A stretch of DNA of 55,742 nucleotides, from NCBI GenBank assembly GCA_018672475.1, contig JABHFS010000108.1, forward strand, positions 1 to 55,742, in the 5' to 3' direction. This document shows, one piece after another, positions 29,655-37,291 of the stretch; position 1 is the first letter of the stretch, and each line of letters starts with the position of its first letter. The position numbers were made by a program, and so were the translations under genes. The notes under the pieces were generated by a model that ran no database searches, was not told where the DNA came from, and saw nothing but the letters and a program-made list of their open reading frames with translations. Origin of the DNA: Gemmatimonadota bacterium. GTDB lineage: Bacteria > Latescibacterota > UBA2968 > UBA8231.

Positions 29655-29680
29655 CCGGTCAATCGCGTTTCAAATAAAAA

Positions 29681-29725
29681 AGGGCCTGGGATCAACGCTT
29701 ATAATAAGCTCTGATCCCAGGCCCT
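29681..29725. terminator. Long hairpin terminator, probably bidirectional
   Basis: Arms AGGGCCTGGGATCA (29681-29694) and TGATCCCAGGCCCT (29712-29725), 14 bp without mismatch. The 17-nt loop holds a second small stem, GCTTA/TAAGC. On the minus strand the stem is followed by T5 (29676-29680 read in reverse), on the plus strand by an AT-rich tail. It follows the 95-aa gene by 26 bp. Confidence 0.8.
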
Positions 29726-29747
29726 AATAATTAGCTACAACAAGAAT

Positions 29748-29933
29748 TTAATCTTCAACGTCGGCTGAGCACATCGCCCGATCCGACACCAAGGGCAGTT
29801 CATCGACAATTTCGGCAAGCCGTTTGCTCTGCCGAGTCGCCACGTGATGCAAGCCCTCGGGGAAATCATGCGGTATAAGATTGCATATATAATATTGCCC
29901 GATCCTCCCCTTCCTGCCAAGCAATATACCCAT
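29748..29933 (-). CDS. Possible small protein or frameshifted remnant
   Basis: A 61-codon minus-strand frame whose last 45 codons ('CNLIPHDFPEGLHHVATRQS', 'KRLAEIVDELPLVSDRAM') have the codon use of real genes here. In the adjacent frame, 'ELMMDGYIAWQEGEDRAILY' with AGGGA before its ATG at 29936 runs into the same region and stops, so the two may be parts of one gene of about 75 codons split by a frameshift near 29880. It would end at the 29681 hairpin, whose T-run is on this strand. No family is recognised. Confidence 0.3.
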   Translation of the reverse strand: MGILLGRKGRIGQYYICNLIPHDFPEGLHHVATRQSKRLAEIVDELPLVSDRAMCSADVED

Positions 29934-30013
29934 CCATCATAAGTTCCCTGATAAAGATCAATAAAAGATCACGAGAAACTGCTTGCAGCAAAAAAATGTG
30001 TCCGACCTGCCCT

Positions 30014-30041
30014 TTGACAGACGCGGCCCCACCCTTATTTT
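30014..30041 (+). promoter_or_regulatory. Sigma-70 promoter of ispG
   Basis: TTGACA (30014-30019), a 16-bp spacer and TATTTT (30036-30041), about 30 bp upstream of the ispG ATG. AGGGG at 30063-30067 would be the ribosome site. Confidence 0.5.
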
Positions 30042-30071
30042 CTCTCACCAACACACCATTGTAGGGGAAAT

Positions 30072-31208
30072 ATGAGCTCGATAAAACGCAATCCAACCCG
30101 ACCCGTACAAATCGGCCAGACCACCATCGGTGCCGGCCACCCCATCGCCGTGCAAAGCATGGCAGCCACCCGCACCCAAGACCTCGCTGCGACCACCCGC
30201 CAAGTCCAGCTATTGGCACAGGCTGGAGCCGATGTGATCCGCATCGCCGTCGATAGCAAAAAAGACGTCGAAGCTCTGGCCCGGATCGCACCGGAAACGA
30301 CCGTAGCGCTTTCCGTCGATCTACAGGAGAATTACCGGCTGGTCAGCATCGTAGCGCCGCACGTGCAAAAAATACGCTACAACCCCGGTCACCTCTACCA
30401 CCACGAAAAAGACAAGCCCATCCGGGACAAGGTGGCCCTGATCGCCGACGAAGCGCAAAAAAACGATTGCGCCTTGCGGGTTGGGATCAACTGTGGCTCG
30501 GTGGACCCCGACAAGATTGGACTCTTCCCCGCAGACGATTCCATCTCGCCGATGCTCGCCTCTGCCTTCGAGCACTGCCAGATGCTCGACGAGATGGGCT
30601 TTACCCGCTACTGCGTCTCGCTCAAGGATTCGGATCCGCAAAAAGTCATTGAGGCCAATACCCGTTTTGCCCAAGAGCGCCCCGATGTGCCCTTGCATCT
30701 CGGTGTCACGGAAGCCGGCATGCCGCCGGATGGCATTATCAAGACTCGTATCGCCTTTGAACAGCTGATCAGCGCCGGCATCGGCGACACGATTCGCGTC
30801 TCACTGACCCTGCCCTTTGACGACAAGGGCGAAGAAATAGCCGTGGGCCGCCAGATCCTCGACGATATCGAATCTGGTCGCTTTCGATCGGTGCCTAAAT
30901 TGCTCTCCGGAGGGCTCAATATCATCTCCTGCCCCTCCTGCTCACGCGTCGAAAACGAAGCTTTTATCGATCTAGCCCATAATGTTCGCGATGTCACCGC
31001 CTATGCCCGCGACCACGAGATCACCATTGCCATCATGGGGTGCCGGGTCAATGGCCCGGGCGAGACCGACGATGCCGATCTCGGCCTATGGTGCGCGCCA
31101 AATTTCGTCAATCTCAAACGCGGCACCGAATTGCTCGGCCAATTTCCCTACGACGAAGTACTCGATGTGCTCAAAGGCGAAGTCGACCTGTTGATCGCCA
31201 CAAACTAA
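30072..31208 (+). CDS. ispG: 4-hydroxy-3-methylbut-2-enyl-diphosphate synthase (flavodoxin), IspG/GcpE
   Basis: A 378-residue enzyme of the MEP isoprenoid pathway that reduces MEcPP to HMBPP. The TIM-barrel start '[20 protein letters not shown]' and '[18 protein letters not shown]' are characteristic, as are '[15 protein letters not shown]' and '[10 protein letters not shown]'. The C-terminal Fe-S domain has '[15 protein letters not shown]' and '[18 protein letters not shown]', giving the three cysteine ligands of the [4Fe-4S] cluster and the catalytic Glu. Length is that of the bacterial short form. It has its own promoter; downstream is a decayed DAHP synthase on the other strand. Confidence 0.95.
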   Translation: MSSIKRNPTRPVQIGQTTIGAGHPIAVQSMAATRTQDLAATTRQVQLLAQAGADVIRIAVDSKKDVEALARIAPETTVALSVDLQENYRLVSIVAPHVQKIRYNPGHLYHHEKDKPIRDKVALIADEAQKNDCALRVGINCGSVDPDKIGLFPADDSISPMLASAFEHCQMLDEMGFTRYCVSLKDSDPQKVIEANTRFAQERPDVPLHLGVTEAGMPPDGIIKTRIAFEQLISAGIGDTIRVSLTLPFDDKGEEIAVGRQILDDIESGRFRSVPKLLSGGLNIISCPSCSRVENEAFIDLAHNVRDVTAYARDHEITIAIMGCRVNGPGETDDADLGLWCAPNFVNLKRGTELLGQFPYDEVLDVLKGEVDLLIATN

Positions 31209-31221
31209 TGAGGCGACGGTC

Positions 31222-31520
31222 GCCAAGGGGTTGCACATTCTCGCATAGGCGTCGCGCAATAACTGTTCGGTAGCATGCCAGCCTAAACACTCGTCCATTA
31301 CCGATACCCCATAGCGCATTTCGGCGGTATCGGCGGGGATCTTTTGATTGCCCTCTTCGAGATTGCCCTCTTCGAGATTCCTCTCGGGCATTAAGTCCAA
31401 CAATCGCTTCATCCCCAGCGAATTTTTGCCCCCTTACTCGCTGTATCACCTGCTCCTGCCTCTGTTGGCTCTTGCCCGCATTTATCGTGGCTGCAATCGA
31501 CGAGAACAACGGGACACCCT
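31222..31520 (-). pseudogene. Remnant of a class-I DAHP synthase (AroF/G/H type)
   Basis: The minus strand of this gap reads the last third of 3-deoxy-7-phosphoheptulonate synthase in pieces. First comes 'VVLVDCSHD', then after a one-base insertion 'NAGKSQQRQEQVIQRV' and 'GDEAIVGL', then in another frame 'NLEEGNQKIPADTAEMRYG', 'VSVMDECLGWHATEQLLRDA'. These align with the family's 'IDCSHANSSK', 'IIGVMIESNLVEGNQ' and 'YGKSITDACIGWEDTDALL' blocks. The 'NLEEG' codons are duplicated in tandem. The N-terminal two thirds are absent. At least two frameshifts make the gene dead. Confidence 0.75.
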
Positions 31521-31627
31521 CTGATTTTTGTCAAATCGCACTTTGCAACTGCCTACGCTTTATCCCACGCCGGTGAAGCCCTATATTATCCGACTGATCC
31601 GACGTAGACCTTGCAGAAAGGAAAACA

Positions 31628-32368
31628 ATGCACAACCCGATCAAAGACAAACTTGCCCAAGGCCAAGCATCCATCGGCTCCTGGCTCAATTTGGCCTCGC
31701 CGATGGCGGCCGAAGTTATGGCGGCAGCTGGTTTCGAATGGCTGGTCGTCGACGCCGAGCACTCGGCTTTTGACCTCGGGCATATCGCCCATACCTTCCG
31801 CGCGATAGAGGCCCGTGGCGCGATCCCGATGTGCAGGGCCTGGGACCACGATCCGGTCACCGCCGCCCGACTGCTCGATGCCGGAGCGTGGGGCTTGGTC
31901 TTTCCGCATGTCAGCACACCCGAGCAAGCTGAAAAGATTGCCAAAGCCATGCGATATCCACCTCGGGGTCTGCGTTCGGTGGGCACCGGACGCTGCGTAA
32001 CCCTCGCCGAAGATTATCGCCAAACCTTCGATGATACCGTACTCTGCATTCCCCAGATCGAGGATATGGAAGGCATAAACAACGCCGAAGCCATCGCCAG
32101 CGTTGAAGGGATCGATATTGGCTTCCTCGGCCCAGGCGACTTGGCGATGTCGATGGGCGTAGAAGCTGGTCATCCGGACCATGAAGCCGCATTGCAAACT
32201 TTTCGCGAAGGGTGCATAAAGGCAGGTAAACCCTCCGGCATCCCCGTCAAGGATTCTGCTTCAGCAAAAAAACGCATCGGCGAAGGGTTCCAGTTTATCG
32301 ATGTAAATAACGATTTGCGTTTTTTAGAAGCAACGGCCAAGCAAATGTATCAGGAAATAACAACATAG
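31628..32368 (+). CDS. HpcH/HpaI-family aldolase
   Basis: A 246-residue class II, metal-dependent aldolase. The block 'VDAEHSAFDL' has the catalytic His, 'CIPQIEDMEGINNAEAI' the metal-binding Glu and 'IDIGFLGPGDLAMSMG' the metal-binding Asp. Family members cleave 2-keto-3-deoxy sugar acids or 4-hydroxy-2-oxo acids to pyruvate and an aldehyde. First gene of a four-gene operon with a sugar kinase, a hydroxyacid dehydrogenase and an acid-sugar dehydratase, which supports a role as 2-keto-3-deoxy-aldonate aldolase. AGAAAGG precedes the ATG. Confidence 0.85.
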   Translation: MHNPIKDKLAQGQASIGSWLNLASPMAAEVMAAAGFEWLVVDAEHSAFDLGHIAHTFRAIEARGAIPMCRAWDHDPVTAARLLDAGAWGLVFPHVSTPEQAEKIAKAMRYPPRGLRSVGTGRCVTLAEDYRQTFDDTVLCIPQIEDMEGINNAEAIASVEGIDIGFLGPGDLAMSMGVEAGHPDHEAALQTFREGCIKAGKPSGIPVKDSASAKKRIGEGFQFIDVNNDLRFLEATAKQMYQEITT

Positions 32369-32409
32369 CCACAAAAGACTACAGCAGAATTAGTTATATA
32401 TTATACTGA

Positions 32410-33282
32410 ATGAAAATACTCAACTTTGGCTCACTAAATATCGATATGGTCTACCGGGTCGACCATATCGCTCGTCCCGGAGAAACGATTGCCAGTTCGG
32501 CGCATGAGGTCTTTGCCGGTGGCAAGGGGGCCAATCAATCGGCAGCGCTGGCTCTAGCCGGAGCCGAGGTCTTTCACGCAGGTCAAATTGGCCCGGAAGG
32601 CCAATGGCTTGTCGATAAATTGGTCGGCTTCGGGGTAAATATGATGTATACACTCACCGGCGAAACACCGACAGGCCACGCCATTATTCAAGTTGATAAC
32701 CAGGGCCAGAATAGCATTGTCTTATTTCCCGGCGCCAACAAAAAAATCAGCCATTCGGCAATTGACTCGACACTGAGTCATTTTGCACAGGGTGACACTT
32801 TGCTTTTACAAAATGAGATAAACGGTATTGATTATCTCATAGCACAGGGCAAAGAACGCGGATTTAAAGTCTGTTTCAACCCTGCCCCCTATGGCCCAGA
32901 GGTCCTAGCATACCCCCTTCACTTCGTCGATCTGCTCATTGTTAACGAGACGGAGGCAAGAGGCTTGCTAGGCCCCGCTGTCGCCGATCAACTGATCGAT
33001 CGTTTGGCGGCGGCCTGGCCACAGGCGCAAATAGTATTAACTCTCGGAGAACAAGGCGCACATTATAGCTCTGCCCAAGAGCGCTTTTATTTACCCGCGA
33101 CCCCGATCGATGCCGTAGATACCACCGGGGCTGGAGATACTTTTATCGGTTATTTTCTCCAGGGGCTTATCGCCGATATGGCACCACAAGTCGCCATGCA
33201 ACGCGCGATCACGGCCGCGGCCCTATGCGTCGCCAAACCGGGCGCAATGGATTCAATACCAACGACAACTGAACTTAGCTAA
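32410..33282 (+). CDS. PfkB/ribokinase-family sugar kinase
   Basis: A 290-residue kinase. The N-terminal PfkB signature is 'VFAGGKGANQSAALALAGAE', and the C-terminal one 'DAVDTTGAGDTFIGYFLQG' holds the catalytic Asp in GAGD. The start 'MKILNFGSLNIDMVYRVDHI' is ribokinase-like. Because it lies between an aldolase and a sugar-acid dehydratase, 2-keto-3-deoxy-aldonate or the sugar itself may be the substrate; ribose is also possible. The preceding gene ends 41 bp upstream. Confidence 0.88.
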   Translation: MKILNFGSLNIDMVYRVDHIARPGETIASSAHEVFAGGKGANQSAALALAGAEVFHAGQIGPEGQWLVDKLVGFGVNMMYTLTGETPTGHAIIQVDNQGQNSIVLFPGANKKISHSAIDSTLSHFAQGDTLLLQNEINGIDYLIAQGKERGFKVCFNPAPYGPEVLAYPLHFVDLLIVNETEARGLLGPAVADQLIDRLAAAWPQAQIVLTLGEQGAHYSSAQERFYLPATPIDAVDTTGAGDTFIGYFLQGLIADMAPQVAMQRAITAAALCVAKPGAMDSIPTTTELS

Positions 33283-33307
33283 TTAATTGTAGCAGAAAGG
33301 ATTAATC

Positions 33308-34294
33308 ATGCCAAAGATCATGCTAACCGCAGCCTTTGCAAACCCCGAATTCGCCTCCAGCGACCGCGAAAAGGGCCTTGACCATCTCCGGTCCCTTGGA
33401 GAATTAGTCGACGAACCGGCCATTCTCACCCCAGAGCATGCACCTGATCTCATTGCCTCAATCGCCGCTTCATCTGTATATACCGATGAATTTTACGAGG
33501 CGGCAACCGATTTGCGTATTGTCGCTCGTTGGGGGGTCGGCTTTGACCAGGTCAATGTCGAGGGCGCGACCCGCAACGGAGTGATTATTACCATCACCCC
33601 CGTCCATATGGATGCCGTAGCCGAATATGCCGTAGCACAGTGGATGGCCACCCTCAAAAGGGTCTATACCCTCAACCGACTCTCACATCAGGGTGACTTC
33701 TCGATTATACGCACCTATGAAGCCCAGCATACGACACTGGGGCTCTACGGATGCGGCCGCATAGGCCAAGAGGTCGCCAAGCGCGTCGGACCTCTGCTGG
33801 GAGAAAAGGGGCGCTTGCTGATCTACGATACGCGCCCAGATATCGCCGAGGTCGCCGCGCAATACGGCGCCGAAGTCGCCGCTTCACCCGCTGCGCTCTT
33901 TGCCGAGTCGGATACGGTATCACTGCATGTCTCTGGCGACGAGACCATCGTCGATTATGACCTGCTGAGCCAAATGCAGCCACACGCCTCGCTGATCAAC
34001 CCCTCCCGCGGCAATCTGGTCAACGACGCCGACGTGCATCGAGCCATTCAAGAAGAAAAACTCTATTATTATGTCGTCGACGACCCGGTGAATGATACGC
34101 GCGCGATCCACAAAGATCATCCGCGCATTATCTGCACCAACCACAACGCCGGTATCACGGTCGAATCGACCATGCGCCTCGACGGCAAAGGCATCGAACA
34201 AGTCACTGCCGCGATTCAGGGCCGCAAACCTGAATTCATCCTCAACCCAGAGGTATTGGCCCATCCGAAGGTCAAGTCTTGGCTAACGGAATAA
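33308..34294 (+). CDS. D-isomer-specific 2-hydroxyacid dehydrogenase
   Basis: A 328-residue NAD-dependent dehydrogenase. The NAD motif is 'LGLYGCGRIGQEVAKR', the catalytic Arg is within the 'TVSLHVSGDETIVDY' to 'NPSRGNLVNDADV' region, and the His occurs in 'CTNHNAGITVES', a variant of the usual 'PHxG'. It may be a D-glycerate, hydroxypyruvate or glyoxylate reductase. In this operon it could reduce the aldehyde or keto acid released by the aldolase. An AGAAAGGA ribosome site is eight bases before the ATG; the next gene begins four bases after the stop. Confidence 0.85.
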   Translation: MPKIMLTAAFANPEFASSDREKGLDHLRSLGELVDEPAILTPEHAPDLIASIAASSVYTDEFYEAATDLRIVARWGVGFDQVNVEGATRNGVIITITPVHMDAVAEYAVAQWMATLKRVYTLNRLSHQGDFSIIRTYEAQHTTLGLYGCGRIGQEVAKRVGPLLGEKGRLLIYDTRPDIAEVAAQYGAEVAASPAALFAESDTVSLHVSGDETIVDYDLLSQMQPHASLINPSRGNLVNDADVHRAIQEEKLYYYVVDDPVNDTRAIHKDHPRIICTNHNAGITVESTMRLDGKGIEQVTAAIQGRKPEFILNPEVLAHPKVKSWLTE

Positions 34295-34298
34295 GCAT

Positions 34299-35432
34299 AT
34301 GAAAATAAGCCGCTTCGAAGTCACGCCGCTCAGCAATCGCGGACTCTTGCTGCAAGTCCACACCGACGAGGGGCTCATTGGGCTGGGCGCGCCAATGAAC
34401 TACGAGCATGGCCGCACGGTAGAACGAGCGATTATGGATATGGGCGACTATCTTATCGGCCGCGATCCCCTGCAAATTGAGGATCATTGGCAGACATTAT
34501 TCCGCTCTAGCTATTCCAGGCAGATGCCTATTTTGTTGTCTGCCCTCAGCGGCATTGAAATGGCGTGCTTGGATATATTGGGCAAAACCGTTGGCCTGCC
34601 GGTGTGGAAACTCTTGGGGGGATCGGTCCGCGATCGAGTGCGAGTTTATGGCGGGGCTAGCAGTGCCACGCCCGAATTGGCCGCCGACAATGCTCGGCAA
34701 AAAGTTGCAGAAGGTTTTACCGCCATCAAGACCACCCCCTTTCCCGACCCCGTGCGCACCATCGAATCACCGGCCGGCATTGACAAGGTCATTTCCATCA
34801 TAGCATCGATGCGAGAAGCTGTTGGCCCACAAATAGATATAGCCATTGACTTCCACCGAGCGACTAGCCCGGCTTTTGCGAAATTACTGTTGCGGGAGCT
34901 CGAACCGCTAAGGCCGCTCTTTGTCGAAGAACCCACCCGCGCCATGCCCGACAATGTAGGCCCCTTACTCGAACTGGCCCGGTCGACCACAATACCCATT
35001 GCCACGGGCGAACGCTGTGCTACTCGATGGGGTTTCCGCGAGTTGTGCGAGCAAAAGGCAGCGGCCATTATTCAGCCGGATATCCGCCATTGTGGGGGGT
35101 TGTTAGAGATGAAGAAGATCGCTGCTCTCGCCGAGATACACGAAATCACCATCGCCCCCCATAGCGCCGCCGATCCTTTAGGCGTCGTCGCTTCGGTCCA
35201 CGCAATGGCCGGCACCCCCAACTTCCTCATTATGGAATACGGCGGGGGCGGGGGTGAGGGTTTCTTCACTGAAGCTCTGCAGATGAAAAATGGATTTGTG
35301 GAATTGCCGCAAGGACCAGGTTTGGGCGTCGAAATCGATCCCGAGGGCCTAAAGGCGTTCACTCACCAGGGCCCATGGCCGTTGCGCACCATGCGACGCC
35401 ACCCCGAGGATGGATCGTATTCGGATTTTTGA
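34299..35432 (+). CDS. Enolase-superfamily sugar-acid dehydratase (galactonate dehydratase-like)
   Basis: A 377-residue mandelate racemase/muconate-lactonizing family member. The capping domain ('ISRFEVTPLSNRGLLLQVHT') precedes the barrel. Metal ligands are in 'IDIAIDFHRATSPAF' (Asp and the DgoD-type His), 'PLFVEEPTRAMP' (Glu) and 'TGERCATRWGFRELC' (Glu); the general base His is in 'TIAPHSAADPLGVVAS'. This pattern is that of D-galactonate dehydratase, which forms 2-keto-3-deoxygalactonate. The ATG is four bases after the dehydrogenase stop. With the aldolase and kinase it outlines a sugar-acid degradation route. Confidence 0.88.
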   Translation: MKISRFEVTPLSNRGLLLQVHTDEGLIGLGAPMNYEHGRTVERAIMDMGDYLIGRDPLQIEDHWQTLFRSSYSRQMPILLSALSGIEMACLDILGKTVGLPVWKLLGGSVRDRVRVYGGASSATPELAADNARQKVAEGFTAIKTTPFPDPVRTIESPAGIDKVISIIASMREAVGPQIDIAIDFHRATSPAFAKLLLRELEPLRPLFVEEPTRAMPDNVGPLLELARSTTIPIATGERCATRWGFRELCEQKAAAIIQPDIRHCGGLLEMKKIAALAEIHEITIAPHSAADPLGVVASVHAMAGTPNFLIMEYGGGGGEGFFTEALQMKNGFVELPQGPGLGVEIDPEGLKAFTHQGPWPLRTMRRHPEDGSYSDF

Positions 35433-35494
35433 GCCGGTTTTATTTGCTTACCCTGCTGATCGCCACGAAGGGGCGTTGGTTACGGGGACTTTCA

Positions 35495-35780
35495 CGGTGT
35501 ATAAATTGATTCGCTGGCCCCTATCTTCATCGCCTCCACCGCCGCCTCGACCGTGCCATACCCCGGTAATGATCACCGGCAATTCCGGATGCAGATCGCG
35601 TATCCGAGCCAAGACCTCCAGACCATGCAAACCATCTTCCTTGAGCATCAGATCCAATGGGTCCAAACCCCGTAGAGCCCATCTCCGGCGATCACCGGCT
35701 CGTGCCCTGCCAGCTTCGAGCCCCCGACTCAGGACTCGTTGAAACATCATATCATCTTCAACAATGAGGCTTTATGCCAT
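35495..35780 (-). pseudogene. Decayed NtrC-type response-regulator receiver
   Basis: On the minus strand ATG 35780 is followed by GCA and a TAA, then 'SLIVEDDMMFQRVLSRGLEA', a receiver N-terminus with the acidic pair. A shifted stretch ('HEPVIAGDGLYGV') follows, then 'LDLMLKEDGLHGLEVLARIR' (phospho-acceptor Asp) and 'LHPELPVIITG'. After another indel it ends in 'YGTVEAAVEAMKIGASE', typical of NtrC-group regulators. No AAA+ or DNA-binding part remains. One nonsense codon and at least two frameshifts are seen. It occupies most of the gap 35433-35898. Confidence 0.7.
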
Positions 35781-35898
35781 AGTCTTAATCTAAGGCATGC
35801 CTTGCGCCCCACCCAAGAATCGACTGATGCCAAACAAGTAGGCCGTCGGCCGCAATTTATGCTGGTTATATTCGCTTCGTGTTGCTATTTTTTTGGCC

Positions 35899-37005
35899 AT
35901 GCCTGAAGACCGCCTACACGAAGCCTTACCCTTTCTCCGCCCTCGAATCGAAGAACCGACGACTATCGTGCTATTCGTCTTCGTCGTGCTGTGTCTCGGC
36001 ATTGCCAGCCTTATCGGCTTGTATCTCTGGCGACAACGCAGACAAAGAATAGAACTGGAGACCCGTTTTTCAAAAGTCGGCACACAAAAAGGGTTAGCAC
36101 CCCCGCAAATCCTCTACCTGCTTCAACTCGCCTGGACAACGCCGATGAAAAACCCACTCCTATTGCTCAATTCGGTTTATGTGTTCGATAAAATTGCCGG
36201 AGGGCGGGCGAGCGAATTGCTCCATGCCGCGCACCAAGACGAGCTCATGGAAATAGGTGCGATTCGCATCGTCCTCGGCTTTGACCGTCTGGCCCCCGAT
36301 CAGCCCCTGCGCACAACGAGGCAATCGGAAACAGGATGGACGATCATGGTCTGGCGGGACGAGACCGAAACCTTTTACCCGTGGATCCTCGTCGACCGTG
36401 ATGAAAGGGCCCTGACGATAGCGCCTTTGTTTACAGCCGACCACGCGCATTTCTCGACATTGGCCTGTGGCGATCCGCTCACGGCACGCATCTGGCGCGA
36501 GCAAGACACCGAATACCGCTTCAACACCGAGGTCCTCTCCATAGAGGCCAAATCCTTGGTGAGCCAACTGCGCCACGCCGAGACGATCGAGCGCCTGCAA
36601 CAGAGGGATTTCTACCGCCTCGACATACAATTTGACATAACCTTCGTAGTCGAGGACGGCATCTCAGAAGAAGGCGAAGACGCGGAAGAAAATCAGGTGG
36701 ACCCCACCGGTCAATACATCACTGGCCGCGTCCTAAATTTGAGCGCCGGTGGCCTTAGCGCCCTTACCGAGCAACCCGTGCCATCTGCCCATAAACTGCA
36801 TATAGACCCCGCCTGTACCCAGCCCTTTCCCCTCGGCGGCATACAATGCGAAGTAATGCAAGGATCAGGTACAAGCGGCTCGGCACCATTGCAACTGCGC
36901 TTCGAGGCTCTATCCCCTGAACGCGAGCGCTCGCTCGTGCAGCTTATTTATCAGTACCAAAGCAATGGTCCCAACCCCGGCGACGCGCCACAAGACCGCG
37001 AATAG
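35899..37005 (+). CDS. Membrane-anchored PilZ-domain protein
   Basis: A 368-residue protein with one transmembrane helix near residues 21-45 ('TTIVLFVFVVLCLGIASLIG'), a middle domain of unknown type and a C-terminal PilZ domain. The c-di-GMP binding motifs are 'QQRDFYRLDIQF' (RxxxR) and 'GRVLNLSAGGLSAL' (N-x-S-x2-G), about 60 residues apart because of an acidic insertion ('SEEGEDAEENQ'). It probably senses c-di-GMP from the cytoplasmic side. ATG 35899 is preferred to a TTG two codons earlier; no ribosome site is clear. A strong terminator follows directly. Confidence 0.82.
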   Translation: MPEDRLHEALPFLRPRIEEPTTIVLFVFVVLCLGIASLIGLYLWRQRRQRIELETRFSKVGTQKGLAPPQILYLLQLAWTTPMKNPLLLLNSVYVFDKIAGGRASELLHAAHQDELMEIGAIRIVLGFDRLAPDQPLRTTRQSETGWTIMVWRDETETFYPWILVDRDERALTIAPLFTADHAHFSTLACGDPLTARIWREQDTEYRFNTEVLSIEAKSLVSQLRHAETIERLQQRDFYRLDIQFDITFVVEDGISEEGEDAEENQVDPTGQYITGRVLNLSAGGLSALTEQPVPSAHKLHIDPACTQPFPLGGIQCEVMQGSGTSGSAPLQLRFEALSPERERSLVQLIYQYQSNGPNPGDAPQDRE

Positions 37006-37010
37006 GTCTA

Positions 37011-37057
37011 TTGCAAAAGCACCCTTCGCCGCACTGCGGCAAGGGGTGCTTTTGCAA
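37011..37057 (+). terminator. Terminator of the PilZ gene
   Basis: Long stem: TTGCAAAAGCACCC (37011-) pairs with GGGTGCTTTTGCAA (-37057), and GCCGC/GCGGC pair around a short inner loop. The T4 in the closing arm and its position six bases after the stop codon support terminator function. Confidence 0.75.
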
Positions 37058-37215
37058 CTGTGCGAAATACAAGCCGGAAGCCAAGACCGCACCGCCATCG
37101 GCCCCGCCATCCCAAACCAATGCCAACTGTGTCCGGCCGATAACATTCCGCGTTGCCATCTCCTCACCCACCGTCCCAAGGCATTGAAAATATCTGAGCA
37201 CGACTGCGCCACCGC
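37056..37215 (-). pseudogene. Remnant of a FlgD-Ig/type-A sorting-like C-terminal domain
   Basis: The minus strand reads 'NALGRWVRRWQRGMLSAGH' in one frame and, after a shift, 'LALVWDGGADGGAVLASGL', 'YFAQLQ' in another. Together they spell the C-terminal module of secreted FCB-group proteins ('G..V..L..G.L.AG.H.L.WDG.D..G..VASGLYF..L'). Nothing of the rest of the protein is left in the 286-bp gap. The end of the match runs into the PilZ terminator hairpin. Confidence 0.6.
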
Positions 37216-37291
37216 CTGCGGGGACCGACATCGGCGCGGCCACAACCGAGCACCCCCCCCAGTAACAACGAAACGATGGACCAGACCAAGA

